Assembly: GCA_029265155.1 (NCBI GenBank)
Contig: JAJUJV010000003.1
Coordinates: 1 to 46,996, forward strand
Source of the DNA: Altererythrobacter sp.
Lineage (GTDB): Bacteria; Pseudomonadota; Alphaproteobacteria; Sphingomonadales; Sphingomonadaceae
Length of the DNA: 46,996 nt
Direction of reading: 5' to 3'
This document shows positions 17,699 through 25,739 of this stretch, one piece after another. Every line of letters starts with the position of its first letter. Positions within the stretch are counted from its first letter, which is position 1. A model generated the notes under the pieces. It had not been told where the DNA came from, did not search any database, and was given only the letters and a program-made list of their open reading frames with translations. The position numbers and the translations under genes were made by a program.

Positions 17699-18349
17699 AT
17701 GACGTTCCGCAACGCGCTGCTTGCCGCCACTGTTGCCGCCGCCGCGCTAGCGGGCTGTCAGCGCGCGGGCGACATCGTCGTCGAACAGGGTGTCGGCATT
17801 ACCGCATTGCGCAGTGTCTGCCCGGCTGTCGGCGTTCCCGACTTCACCGGCAACGTCACGCTGTTCAATCCGGCCGATGCGCGCACCGCGGATGCCATCG
17901 ATGTGACCGCGGCGATCACCAACGTGCGCAGTCAGTGCGACGATAGCGGCAGCGAAGTCTATTCGACCGCAACGTTCGATGTGATCGCGCAGCGGCGCGA
18001 CACGCAAGGCTCGCGCACCGTTACCATTCCCTACTATTCGACCGTCGTGCGCGGCGGAAACTCGGTCATCGCCAAGCGCGTGGGTGAAGTGACGATCAAC
18101 TTCGCCGATGGTCAGGACCGCTCATGGGCGCAAGGTACGGCCGGAGCAGTGGTCGACCGGGCTGCCGCGACGCTTCCCGCGGACATCCGCGAGCGCATCA
18201 CCCGCCGGCGCCGGGCCGGTGAGGCTGACGCGGCGATCGATCCGCTCAACGAGCCGGAAGTTCGCACCGCGCTCGCCCGCGCCAGCTTCGAGCTGCTGAT
18301 CGGCTTCCAGCTCACCGAAGACCAGCTCGCTTACAACGCCACCCGATAA
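17699..18349 (+). CDS. conserved lipoprotein of unknown function
   Basis: 216 residues from the ATG at 17699, preceded by GAGGA. The lipoprotein signal is clear: a hydrophobic stretch ending in lipobox LAGC, with cysteine at residue 20. The mature part has a beta-rich look (VTLFNPADARTADAIDVTAA, TVTIPYYSTVVRGG), then a C-terminal helical part with LPADIRERITRRRRAG and LNEPEVRTALARASFELLIG. I do not recognise a named domain. A longer open frame begins at 17177, but that part is antisense to ispH. It lies between ispH (divergent) and argS, 57 nt before it. Confidence 0.8.
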   Translation: MTFRNALLAATVAAAALAGCQRAGDIVVEQGVGITALRSVCPAVGVPDFTGNVTLFNPADARTADAIDVTAAITNVRSQCDDSGSEVYSTATFDVIAQRRDTQGSRTVTIPYYSTVVRGGNSVIAKRVGEVTINFADGQDRSWAQGTAGAVVDRAAATLPADIRERITRRRRAGEADAAIDPLNEPEVRTALARASFELLIGFQLTEDQLAYNATR

Positions 18350-18392
18350 GTTAGCCGCGCCGGCCGTCCTTTCCCGCGCCGGGCAAACGCGC

Positions 18393-18406
18393 TAACGGCG
18401 CGCGCC
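18393..18406 (+). promoter_or_regulatory. TAAC plus GC-rich spacer directly before the argS ATG
   Basis: TAAC is followed by ten G/C bases and then the argS start codon, with no Shine-Dalgarno sequence. Almost the same arrangement precedes ccmA and the SH3 gene, and a TTAC variant precedes ilvA. It may be a -10 element giving a leaderless or near-leaderless mRNA. This is inference. Confidence 0.35.
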
Positions 18407-20149
18407 ATGGACACCTCCCGGACTCTGTACGCCGCGTTCGCGGCCAAGATCGACGCCGCGCTCGCCGCACTCGAGAAGGAAGCGGTGCTGCCGCCGCACG
18501 CGCCGCGCCATGCGGTCAGCGTCGAGCCGCCCCGCGATCCTTCTCACGGGGATCTTGCCACCAACGCGGCTATGGTCCTGGCAAAGGAAGCCAAGACCAA
18601 TCCGCGCGCGTTGGCGGAACGGATCGTCGAGAAGCTGGCGGGCGATGCCGCCGTGACGAGCGCGGAGATCGCCGGGCCTGGGTTCATCAACTTGCGCCTG
18701 GCGCCCGATGTCTGGACGGCGGAGCTTCAGGCGATCGCTTCGCTGGCGGCGGACTATGGCCGCTCGGCCCTCGGGTCGGGCCGGACCGTGAACGTGGAGT
18801 ACGTCTCGGCCAACCCGACCGGGCCGATGCACATGGGCCACTGCCGCGGCGCGGTGGTCGGCGATGCGCTGGCCGCGCTGCTCGAATTCGCCGGGCACGC
18901 GGTGCTGCGCGAATACTACATCAACGATGCGGGCGCGCAGGTGCAGACGCTCGCCCGCTCCGCGCACTTGCGTTACCGCGAGGCGCTCGGCGAGAACATC
19001 GGCGAGATTCCGCAGGGTTTATACCCGGGCGACTACCTCGTGCCGGTCGGCCAGCGGCTGGCGCAGGAATTCGGCCCGGCTTACGTCGCAGCGCCGGAGA
19101 GCGAGTGGCTCGACCTGTTCCGCCACCGCACGGTCGCGGCGATGATGGAGATGATCCGTAAAGATCTCGCGCTGCTCGGCATCCACCACGACGTGTTCTC
19201 CTCGGAGGCGGAGCTGCAGAGCGCGGGCAAGCCCGAGGCGGCCGAAGCCTGGCTGCGCGAGCAGGGTCTGGTCTACGACGGCATCCTCGAAGCGCCCAAG
19301 GGCAAGACGCCCGAGGACTGGGAACCGGTCGAGCTGCCGCTGTTCCGCGCCACCCGCTATGGCGACGACCAAGACCGCCCGTTGCGCAAGAGCGACGGCA
19401 GCTGGACTTATTTCGGCGCGGATCTCGCCTACCACATGCAAAAGGCCGAAAACGCCGACGAACTGATCGATATCTGGGGTGCCGATCACGCCGGCACGGT
19501 CAAGCGGATCAAGGCCGCCGTGGCCGCGCTTTCGGAGGGGCGGGGCCGCTCGATTCCGTTCGACGTCAAGCTCGTCCAGATGGTCCAGCTCCTCCGCGGC
19601 GGCGAGCCTGTGAAGATGTCCAAGCGAGCCGGTACTTTTGTCACTCTCGCCGACGTTGTGGGTGAGGTTGGTAAAGATGTCGTCCGCTTCACCATGCTCA
19701 CCCGCAAGCCCGAAGCGCAGATGGACTTCGATTTCGCCAAGGTGGTCGAGGCGAGCAAGGACAATCCGGTCTTCTACGTCCAGTACGCGCACGCTCGCAT
19801 CCGTTCGACACTGCGCAAAGCACTCGAGCAGGGTGTTCAGCCCTCCGATCAGCTTCATTTGCTTGGTTCGGACGAGCTGGAGCTGGTAAAAACTGCCGCC
19901 CAGTTCCCGCGCGAAGTCGAAGCCGCCGCCAAGGCGCGCGAGCCGCACCGTATCGCTTTCTACCTCTACGATCTCGCCGCCGCGTTCCATGCTTTCTGGA
20001 ACATGGGCAACGACGATCCCGAAAAGCGCATCATCCTGGCACATGACGCCGAGCTCACCGCCGCGAGACTTTTCCTCGCCACGCAGATCGGGCAGGTAAT
20101 CCGCAACGGCCTGGCCATACTGGGGGTGGAGGCCGTCGAGGAGCTTTAG
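18407..20149 (+). CDS. argS: arginyl-tRNA synthetase
   Basis: Charges tRNA-Arg. The 580-residue class I synthetase has the N-terminal Add-1 domain, then [10 protein letters not shown] with the HIGH-type motif at 142-145, and KMSKR at 403-407. The anticodon-binding DALR domain at the C-terminus carries [17 protein letters not shown]. It begins the conserved block leading through SPOR, nagZ, scpAB and tatABC, with the SPOR gene starting 1 nt after its stop codon. Confidence 0.97.
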   Translation: MDTSRTLYAAFAAKIDAALAALEKEAVLPPHAPRHAVSVEPPRDPSHGDLATNAAMVLAKEAKTNPRALAERIVEKLAGDAAVTSAEIAGPGFINLRLAPDVWTAELQAIASLAADYGRSALGSGRTVNVEYVSANPTGPMHMGHCRGAVVGDALAALLEFAGHAVLREYYINDAGAQVQTLARSAHLRYREALGENIGEIPQGLYPGDYLVPVGQRLAQEFGPAYVAAPESEWLDLFRHRTVAAMMEMIRKDLALLGIHHDVFSSEAELQSAGKPEAAEAWLREQGLVYDGILEAPKGKTPEDWEPVELPLFRATRYGDDQDRPLRKSDGSWTYFGADLAYHMQKAENADELIDIWGADHAGTVKRIKAAVAALSEGRGRSIPFDVKLVQMVQLLRGGEPVKMSKRAGTFVTLADVVGEVGKDVVRFTMLTRKPEAQMDFDFAKVVEASKDNPVFYVQYAHARIRSTLRKALEQGVQPSDQLHLLGSDELELVKTAAQFPREVEAAAKAREPHRIAFYLYDLAAAFHAFWNMGNDDPEKRIILAHDAELTAARLFLATQIGQVIRNGLAILGVEAVEEL

Positions 20150-20150
20150 G

Positions 20151-20855
20151 ATGGCCAAGCCGGGGACGGGGCACGGCGCAGAGCCGGGTAAACTGGCGGA
20201 CGACGGTACGATCGAAGCTGAAGAGCAGCTGACGCTCGCCGACGAGGACGAGCGGCTGCCGTGGCTCGAGTCTGACGACGATTATGAGGAACCCGCGGTC
20301 GACACCGGCCGGATCGTCGCTTTTGGTGCAATCAGTTTGCTGGCGCTGATCGTGATCATCGGGGCGGTGCTGTGGTTCACCAGCGATCGCACACGCGCAG
20401 ATGTGGTCGCAGACGGCAGCACGATCGAAGCCCCGGACGAGCCCTACAAAGTGCGCCCCGATGAACCGGGCGGCCAGCAAGTCGCGGGCACCGGCGAGAC
20501 CAGCTTCGAAGTGGCCGAAGGCAACCGAGTGGAAGGCCGCATCGCCGGCAGTGGCACGGTGCCAGCCCCGAGCATCGATCGCGAACAGGCCGGCGCCGAT
20601 GAGACCGAGGCCGGCTCCCGTGCGATCGGCGTCCAGGTCGGGGCCTATTCCACACGCGAGCAAGCTGAAGCCGGCTGGTCGACTTTGGCCGGCCGCATCG
20701 AGGCTCTGCAGGGCCGCAGCCATCGCATCCTTCAGGGCACGGCCGATAGCGGCACGATCTACCGCCTGCAGGCCCTTGCCGGCTCGGTTGCCGAAGCCGA
20801 GACGCTCTGCCGCACGATCAAATCCGAGGGCGGCGACTGCCAGGTCAAGCGTTAG
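20151..20855 (+). CDS. membrane-anchored SPOR-domain protein
   Basis: Cell-envelope protein of 234 residues. An acidic cytoplasmic N-terminus is followed by one membrane helix (about 54-76), a long low-complexity periplasmic linker, and a C-terminal SPOR domain from about 155 (RAIGVQVGAYSTREQAEAG ... YRLQALAGSVAEAETLC). SPOR domains bind septal glycan strands lacking stem peptides, so it probably acts in division-site wall remodelling. It follows argS by a single base and is translationally coupled. In this order it normally stands next to nagZ, but a LuxR-DUF4019 gene intervenes here. Confidence 0.9.
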   Translation: MAKPGTGHGAEPGKLADDGTIEAEEQLTLADEDERLPWLESDDDYEEPAVDTGRIVAFGAISLLALIVIIGAVLWFTSDRTRADVVADGSTIEAPDEPYKVRPDEPGGQQVAGTGETSFEVAEGNRVEGRIAGSGTVPAPSIDREQAGADETEAGSRAIGVQVGAYSTREQAEAGWSTLAGRIEALQGRSHRILQGTADSGTIYRLQALAGSVAEAETLCRTIKSEGGDCQVKR

Positions 20856-20881
20856 CCGCTCCCATTTCCGCGTGAAAAGCG

Positions 20882-20909
20882 CCGGCTAGGGTGGCATAGC
20901 CCTCGCCGG
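20882..20909 (+). promoter_or_regulatory. hairpin in the leader of the LuxR-DUF4019 gene
   Basis: CCGGC-T-AGGG pairs with CCCT-C-GCCGG around an 8-nt loop, ending about 15 nt before the start codon and touching the ribosome site GGGAGGG. No T run follows. It could end the upstream transcript weakly or regulate translation of the downstream gene. Confidence 0.45.
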
Positions 20910-20924
20910 GAGGGACTACGCAAG

Positions 20925-21686
20925 ATGAATGCGGGGCTATCTGCGCTCAGCGAACGCGAGAAGGAGACATTGCGGCTCCTGCTCGGCGGCCATGATGCCA
21001 AGTCGATCGCCAACGAACTGGGCCTATCGGTTCACACCATCAACGAGCGCCTCCGCGACGCCCGCCGCAAGCTCGGCGTATCCAGCAGCCGTGAGGCGGC
21101 ACGGCTCCTTGGCGAGGTGGAGCGGGGTGCCCCCGATTCTTTAGGGGACAGCACTTTGGGGGTGGCCGGAGCGTCCGCAGGCATGGGCAAGAAGCGGCAG
21201 GGCGCGGCTCATCGCCTCGCCTGGCTTAGCGGAGGAATGTTCATCATGTCGCTTGTTATCGCCGCCGCCGTACTCACGGTCCTAGCGCAGGGAAGCAACC
21301 CGGGCACCGCCCGACCAGTATCGAGCGCAGGTGCGCAATCCGCACCAACTCAGGCGGCCGCGGTAAGCGCCGCTCAGGAATGGGTCGCTCTCGTTGACGC
21401 GAAAAACTGGAACGAAAGCTGGCGGACGGCCGCAGCCATATTCAAGTCGCAGGCCTCCGCCGAGCAATTCGCTTCCGCCGTCACTCCCGTTCGTGAGCCG
21501 TTGGGGGCCGTCGTGACCCGAGTCCTGCGCAGCGCAACGCCAACCAACGCGTTGCCGGGCGCGCCCGCCGGTGAATACCAGCTCATCGAGTTCCAAACTC
21601 GCTTTGCGGAACGCGAGGTGGTGGAAACGGTGATCTTGATCCGAGAAGGTGCGAGTTGGCGGGTGGCCGGGTACTTAATCCGATAG
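20925..21686 (+). CDS. membrane-bound LuxR-type HTH protein with DUF4019 domain
   Basis: 253 residues. Residues 5-65 form a LuxR/GerE helix-turn-helix (LSEREKETLRLLLGGHDAK, then GLSVHTINERLRDARRKLG). A linker leads to one membrane helix (about 99-121), and the periplasmic part from about 145 matches DUF4019 (AAQEWVALVDAKNWNESW ... REVVETVILIREGASWRVAGY). The layout suggests a one-component regulator that senses in the periplasm and binds DNA at the membrane. The signal and targets are unknown. It has its own ribosome site (GGGAGGG) and leader hairpin, and lies between the SPOR gene and nagZ, breaking an otherwise conserved order. Confidence 0.85.
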   Translation: MNAGLSALSEREKETLRLLLGGHDAKSIANELGLSVHTINERLRDARRKLGVSSSREAARLLGEVERGAPDSLGDSTLGVAGASAGMGKKRQGAAHRLAWLSGGMFIMSLVIAAAVLTVLAQGSNPGTARPVSSAGAQSAPTQAAAVSAAQEWVALVDAKNWNESWRTAAAIFKSQASAEQFASAVTPVREPLGAVVTRVLRSATPTNALPGAPAGEYQLIEFQTRFAEREVVETVILIREGASWRVAGYLIR

Positions 21687-21772
21687 CAGGCGGCGGGGTC
21701 GGCAGCGGGCTGTCCACACCGGCGCCCGCGCCCACGCTTGCCGCGCTGCCGTATTCCTGCGAATCTTGCGGG

Positions 21773-22789
21773 ATGACGCCCGCGATCTTCGGTCTTTCCG
21801 GTCTGACCCTCAGCCCTGAGGAGCGGGCGTTCTTCCGTGAAGCCGATCCGGCCGGGTACATCCTGTTCGGGCGCAATGTGCAGGATCGGGCGCAGCTGCG
21901 GGCTCTTACCGACGAGCTGCGCGCGATCCACGGGCGCGAGCGGCTGCTGATCTCGATCGATCAGGAAGGCGGGCGGGTGGCGCGGATGAAGCCGCCCGAA
22001 TGGGACGCTTTCCCGCCGGGGGAGGCGTTCGCCAGGCTGTGGGAACTTGCACCGGCGAGCGCGATCGAAGCGGCGCGCGCCAATGCCGAAATGCTCGGCC
22101 ACGACCTTGCCGAGGTCGGTATCACAGTAGACTACACGCCGCTGCTCGACGTCCGGCAGCCGGGCGCGCACGACGTGATCGGCGACCGCGCTTTCGGCAC
22201 CGAACCGATGCAGGTGGCCGCGCTAGGACGTGCGGTGCTTGATGGGCTTGCTCGAGCTGGCGTCGCCGGATGTATCAAGCACATGCCCGGACATGGCCGC
22301 GCCTGCGCCGATAGCCACAAGGAGCTGCCGACCGTCGAGGCGAGTGAGGCGGAGCTCGAAACCGACTTGGAACCGTTTCGCACCCTCAATCACGCGCCGA
22401 TCGGCATGACCGCGCACGTACGTTACACGGCTTGGGACGCGGACGCTCCGGGCACCCTTTCCCCGTTTGTGGTCAATCAGGTAATTCGGGAGAGGATTGG
22501 CTTCACAGGTCTCCTTCTCACCGATGACATCGACATGGAGGCGCTTTCGGGCAGCGTGCCTGAGCGGGCCGAACGCGCGATCGCTGCAGGTTGCGACCTG
22601 GTGCTCAACTGCTGGGCCCGGATGGACGACATGGTGGAGATCGCGGCGCGGCTGCCCGACCTCTCCGATGGGGCAACAGCCCGTCTCGAACGGGCGCTGG
22701 CCGCTACCGATGCGTCCAGTGGAGCCGATCGTGCCGAGCTCGCCGCGAAGCGCGATGCGCTTCTCGGTCTGGTCAGGGATATGGCGTGA
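21773..22789 (+). CDS. nagZ: beta-N-acetylhexosaminidase NagZ (GH3)
   Basis: Removes GlcNAc from anhydro-muropeptides in cell-wall recycling. From the ATG at 21773 it has 338 residues; an earlier in-frame start at 21656 would overlap the LuxR gene and add 39 residues without family features. IDQEGGRV is at 62-69, the catalytic loop KHMPGHG with DSH at 169-182, and the nucleophile aspartate at D251 (LLTDDIDM). It overlaps scpA by 4 nt. The SPOR gene upstream also deals with peptidoglycan, which fits this neighbourhood. Confidence 0.94.
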   Translation: MTPAIFGLSGLTLSPEERAFFREADPAGYILFGRNVQDRAQLRALTDELRAIHGRERLLISIDQEGGRVARMKPPEWDAFPPGEAFARLWELAPASAIEAARANAEMLGHDLAEVGITVDYTPLLDVRQPGAHDVIGDRAFGTEPMQVAALGRAVLDGLARAGVAGCIKHMPGHGRACADSHKELPTVEASEAELETDLEPFRTLNHAPIGMTAHVRYTAWDADAPGTLSPFVVNQVIRERIGFTGLLLTDDIDMEALSGSVPERAERAIAAGCDLVLNCWARMDDMVEIAARLPDLSDGATARLERALAATDASSGADRAELAAKRDALLGLVRDMA

Positions 22790-23616
22790 CCGACGGGTTG
22801 CTGTTCGAACCGCTCCGCGACGACGGTGAAGACTGGGAAAGCCCCGGCACGCCGCCTGCGGCCGACACAGCCCTTTATCTCGAACTTGACGGTTGGGAGG
22901 GTCCGCTCGACTTGCTGCTGGACCTGGCGCGGCGGCAGAAGGTCGATCTCAAGGCCATCTCGATCCTCGCGCTGGTCGACCAGTACATAGCCTACATCGA
23001 CAAGGCCGAGGCGCTGAAGCTTGAAATAGCTGCCGATTATCTGGTGATGGCAGCCTGGCTTGCCTACCTAAAGTCGGCCTTGCTGCTGCCGAAAGAGGAG
23101 CAGGAGGATCCAAGCCCGGAAGAGCTCGCGCTCCGACTGCAACTGCGCCTCCAGCGGCTCAGCGCGATGCGCGAAGCGGCGGCGCGGCTGCTGGCGCGTG
23201 ACCGCGTCGGTCGCGACGTTTTCCTGCGAGGCGCCCCGGAAGGTTTGCGCGTCGATCGCAAGAACGCCTGGCAGTGCGACTGGTACTCGCTGGTTTCGGC
23301 TTATGCGGTCGTCAAAGCGCGAACCGAGCCCGTCGTGCACATGGTGCGCGAACGGCCGGTGATGACGCTCGATTCGGCGCTTGACCGCGTTTCGACCATG
23401 CTCGGCGTAAAACTCGATTGGATCGAGCTGCGCGACTTCCTTCCCGCCCATGCCGAACCGCGGCTGCGCCGCTCGGCACTGGCGTCCAGCTTCGTTGCGG
23501 CGCTTGAGTTGGCTCGACTCGGCAAAGCGGAGATCCGGCAGGAGGAAACATTCGGTCCGCTTCACTTGCGCCGGATGGGGTCGCCGGAGGCGCGCTCGGC
23601 GAAGGCGGCACGGTAG
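22786..23616 (+). CDS. scpA: segregation and condensation protein A
   Basis: Kleisin subunit of the SMC-ScpAB chromosome condensin, 276 residues from a GTG that overlaps the nagZ stop codon (GTGA). The N-terminal SMC-binding part shows the family pattern WEGPLDLLLDLARRQKVDL, followed by DYLVMAAWLAYLKSALLLP. The C-terminal winged-helix part ends with LASSFVAALELARLGKAEIR. The longer upstream open frame is antiphase to nagZ and not used. scpB follows with a 1-nt overlap. Confidence 0.95.
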   Translation: MTDGLLFEPLRDDGEDWESPGTPPAADTALYLELDGWEGPLDLLLDLARRQKVDLKAISILALVDQYIAYIDKAEALKLEIAADYLVMAAWLAYLKSALLLPKEEQEDPSPEELALRLQLRLQRLSAMREAAARLLARDRVGRDVFLRGAPEGLRVDRKNAWQCDWYSLVSAYAVVKARTEPVVHMVRERPVMTLDSALDRVSTMLGVKLDWIELRDFLPAHAEPRLRRSALASSFVAALELARLGKAEIRQEETFGPLHLRRMGSPEARSAKAAR

Positions 23617-24230
23617 TGGAAGCGCCCGACGACCTCGTCCGCGCGGTGGAAGCGACGCTGTTTGCCGCGGAGGAGCCAATCACCGCGGACGCTCTGGCGA
23701 CTCATCTCGGGGTTGCGGATGTCCGACAGGCGCTGCGGGAGCTGGAGGCGCATTACTCCGAACGCGGCGTGCGACTGGTCGAGCGCGGCGGACGTTGGCA
23801 GTTCCAAACGGCGCCCGATCTCGCGCACTTGCTCCGTCGCGAACGCGAGCAAGTGCGCAAGCTCAGCCGCGCCGCCACCGAAGTCCTCGCTATCGTCGCC
23901 TATCACGAACCGGTCAGCCGCGCCGAGATAGAGGCTATCCGCGGCGTCCAAACCAGCTCCGGCACGCTGGACGTACTGATGGAAGCGGGATGGGTGCGGG
24001 TCGCAGGCCGGCGCGAAGTGCCGGGACGCCCGGTGATCTATGCCACGACGCCCGAGTTCCTCAGCCACTTCGGTCTCGCCAGCCGCAAGGACCTTCCAGG
24101 CATCGACGAACTCAAGGCGGCCGGGCTGCTCGACCCGGTCGATGAAGCTTACGAGGACCTGCTCGGCCGCACTGCCGAGGACTTGGACCGAGAGTCGGCT
24201 TCGCTGGTAAATCCGGAGGAAAGCGCCTAG
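23616..24230 (+). CDS. scpB: segregation and condensation protein B
   Basis: Winged-helix partner of ScpA in the SMC complex, 204 residues. The GTG start shares its first base with the last base of the scpA stop codon. Two winged-helix domains are visible: VRAVEATLFAAEEPITADAL at the start, and a second with LSRAATEVLAIVAYHEPVSR and EIEAIRGVQTSSGTLDVLME. tatA begins 30 nt later. Confidence 0.95.
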   Translation: MEAPDDLVRAVEATLFAAEEPITADALATHLGVADVRQALRELEAHYSERGVRLVERGGRWQFQTAPDLAHLLRREREQVRKLSRAATEVLAIVAYHEPVSRAEIEAIRGVQTSSGTLDVLMEAGWVRVAGRREVPGRPVIYATTPEFLSHFGLASRKDLPGIDELKAAGLLDPVDEAYEDLLGRTAEDLDRESASLVNPEESA

Positions 24231-24260
24231 ACTCTCCACAAAGCCATTCGGAGAGTTCCC

Positions 24261-24506
24261 GTGAATATCGGACCGTTCCAGATCCTGATCATCGCATTGG
24301 TGATCCTCGTGCTGTTCGGCCGCGGTCGGATCAGCGAAATGATGGGCGACTTCGGCAAGGGTGTTAAAAGCTTCCGCCAGGGCCTCAATGACGACGATAA
24401 GCCCGCCGCTCCCCCGCAGCGGATCGAAGGCCCGAGCCACGAAGCCAAGCCCGCGGCCGAAGCGGCTGCCGATCCGCAGCCGGCGAGCGACAACAGCGCG
24501 CGCTGA
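24261..24506 (+). CDS. tatA: twin-arginine translocase subunit TatA
   Basis: Pore-forming part of the Tat system that exports folded proteins, 81 residues from a GTG with GGAGAG upstream. A short N-terminal helix (GPFQILIIALVILVLFG) ends in the FG hinge, followed by an amphipathic helix (MMGDFGKGVKSFRQGL) and a polar alanine/proline tail. It is the first of three tat genes in the usual order. Confidence 0.95.
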   Translation: MNIGPFQILIIALVILVLFGRGRISEMMGDFGKGVKSFRQGLNDDDKPAAPPQRIEGPSHEAKPAAEAAADPQPASDNSAR

Positions 24507-24523
24507 ACTCCTGAGCCCCGCCG

Positions 24524-24919
24524 ATGTTCGATATTGGATCGGCCGAACTGCTGCTCATCGTCATCGTGGCGGTGATCGTCATCGGCCCCAAGGACCTGCC
24601 GCTGGCACTGCGCACCGCCGGACGGTGGATCGGCAAGATTCGCAAAGTTTCCGGCCATTTCCGGGCGGGCCTCGATACGATGATTCGCGAGGCCGAAATG
24701 GAGGAAATGGAGAAGAAGTGGCGCGAGCAGAACGAGAAGATCATGCGCGAGCATCCCGAGGGCGGCCCGCCCGGAACCGAGCAGACCGGCGCCTACCCCG
24801 CCGGGCCGGTTGCTTCGCCACCGGCCGGAGCCGCGCCGGTATCGGCTGAAGCGCGCGCGGCTGAGCCCGCTTCGACTGACGCGGAAACGCCCGCGCCTGA
24901 GACGGCGAAACCGTCATGA
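24524..24919 (+). CDS. tatB: twin-arginine translocase subunit TatB
   Basis: Forms the Tat signal-peptide receptor together with TatC, 131 residues. The N-terminal helix includes FDIGSAELLLIVIVAVIVIG with the conserved glutamate (E8) and a GPKDLP hinge, then a longer amphipathic helix (LRTAGRWIGKIRKVSGHFRA) and an alanine/proline-rich tail. Its stop codon overlaps the tatC start by 4 nt. Confidence 0.95.
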   Translation: MFDIGSAELLLIVIVAVIVIGPKDLPLALRTAGRWIGKIRKVSGHFRAGLDTMIREAEMEEMEKKWREQNEKIMREHPEGGPPGTEQTGAYPAGPVASPPAGAAPVSAEARAAEPASTDAETPAPETAKPS

Positions 24920-25731
24920 CGATGCCGTTCCGCGTCAAGGACATCGACGAAACGCAGGCGCCGCTGCTCGAACACCTTATCGAATTGCGCACCCGGCTGG
25001 TTCGCTGCGTCGTGATGCTGGCGCTCGCCTTCGTCGTCTGCCTCTATTTCGCTGACGATATCTTCGAGGTGCTGGTCCGCCCGCTCGCCGCCGCGTTTGG
25101 CGAAGGGGAAGGGCGGCTGATCTACACCAAGCTCTACGAAGCCTTCTTCGTGGAAATCAAAGTTGCGCTGTTCGCGGCTTTCCTCGTCAGCTTCCCGGTC
25201 ATTGCCAATCAGCTCTGGGCCTTCGTCGCGCCCGGCCTGTACGCGCGTGAGAAGAAGGCTTTCCTCCCCTTCCTGCTGGCAACGCCGGTCCTGTTCGCGA
25301 TGGGTGCCTCGCTCGCGTACTTCGTCGTCATGCCGACGGCGTTTTCGTGGTTCCTCGGGTTTGAAGGCGAAACGGCCGGATTGAGCCAGGAAGCCCTGCC
25401 CGCGATCGGCGACTACCTTGATTTAGTGATGCATTTCATCATCGCCTTCGGGGTCAGCTTTCTGTTGCCGGTCCTACTGCTCCTGCTGAACCGAGCCGGC
25501 ATCGTAAATCGCGAACAGCTCGCCCGTGCGCGCCGTTACGTAATCGTCGGCATCTTCATCATTTCTGCCGTGATCACGCCGCCCGACATCGGTTCGCAGT
25601 TGATCCTCGCCCTGCCGCTGATCCTGCTGTTCGAGATCTCGCTGCTGCTGATGCGCCCGGCCAGCAAGATGAACGAGCGGGAAGCCGAAGAGGCCGGACA
25701 CGCTACGGTAGAGGGCGATACCGCGGGCTGA
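24916..25731 (+). CDS. tatC: twin-arginine translocase subunit TatC
   Basis: Six-helix membrane receptor for twin-arginine signal peptides, 271 residues. The N-terminal motif LLEHLIELRTRLVR and the FVAPGLYAREKKAFLPF loop are diagnostic, and the FGVSFLLPVLLLLL and ISAVITPPDIGSQ segments follow. The ATG overlaps the tatB stop codon (ATGA). It ends 8 nt before the convergent amidohydrolase; I see no clear terminator between them. Confidence 0.96.
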   Translation: MTMPFRVKDIDETQAPLLEHLIELRTRLVRCVVMLALAFVVCLYFADDIFEVLVRPLAAAFGEGEGRLIYTKLYEAFFVEIKVALFAAFLVSFPVIANQLWAFVAPGLYAREKKAFLPFLLATPVLFAMGASLAYFVVMPTAFSWFLGFEGETAGLSQEALPAIGDYLDLVMHFIIAFGVSFLLPVLLLLLNRAGIVNREQLARARRYVIVGIFIISAVITPPDIGSQLILALPLILLFEISLLLMRPASKMNEREAEEAGHATVEGDTAG

Positions 25732-25739
25732 GGTCTTCG

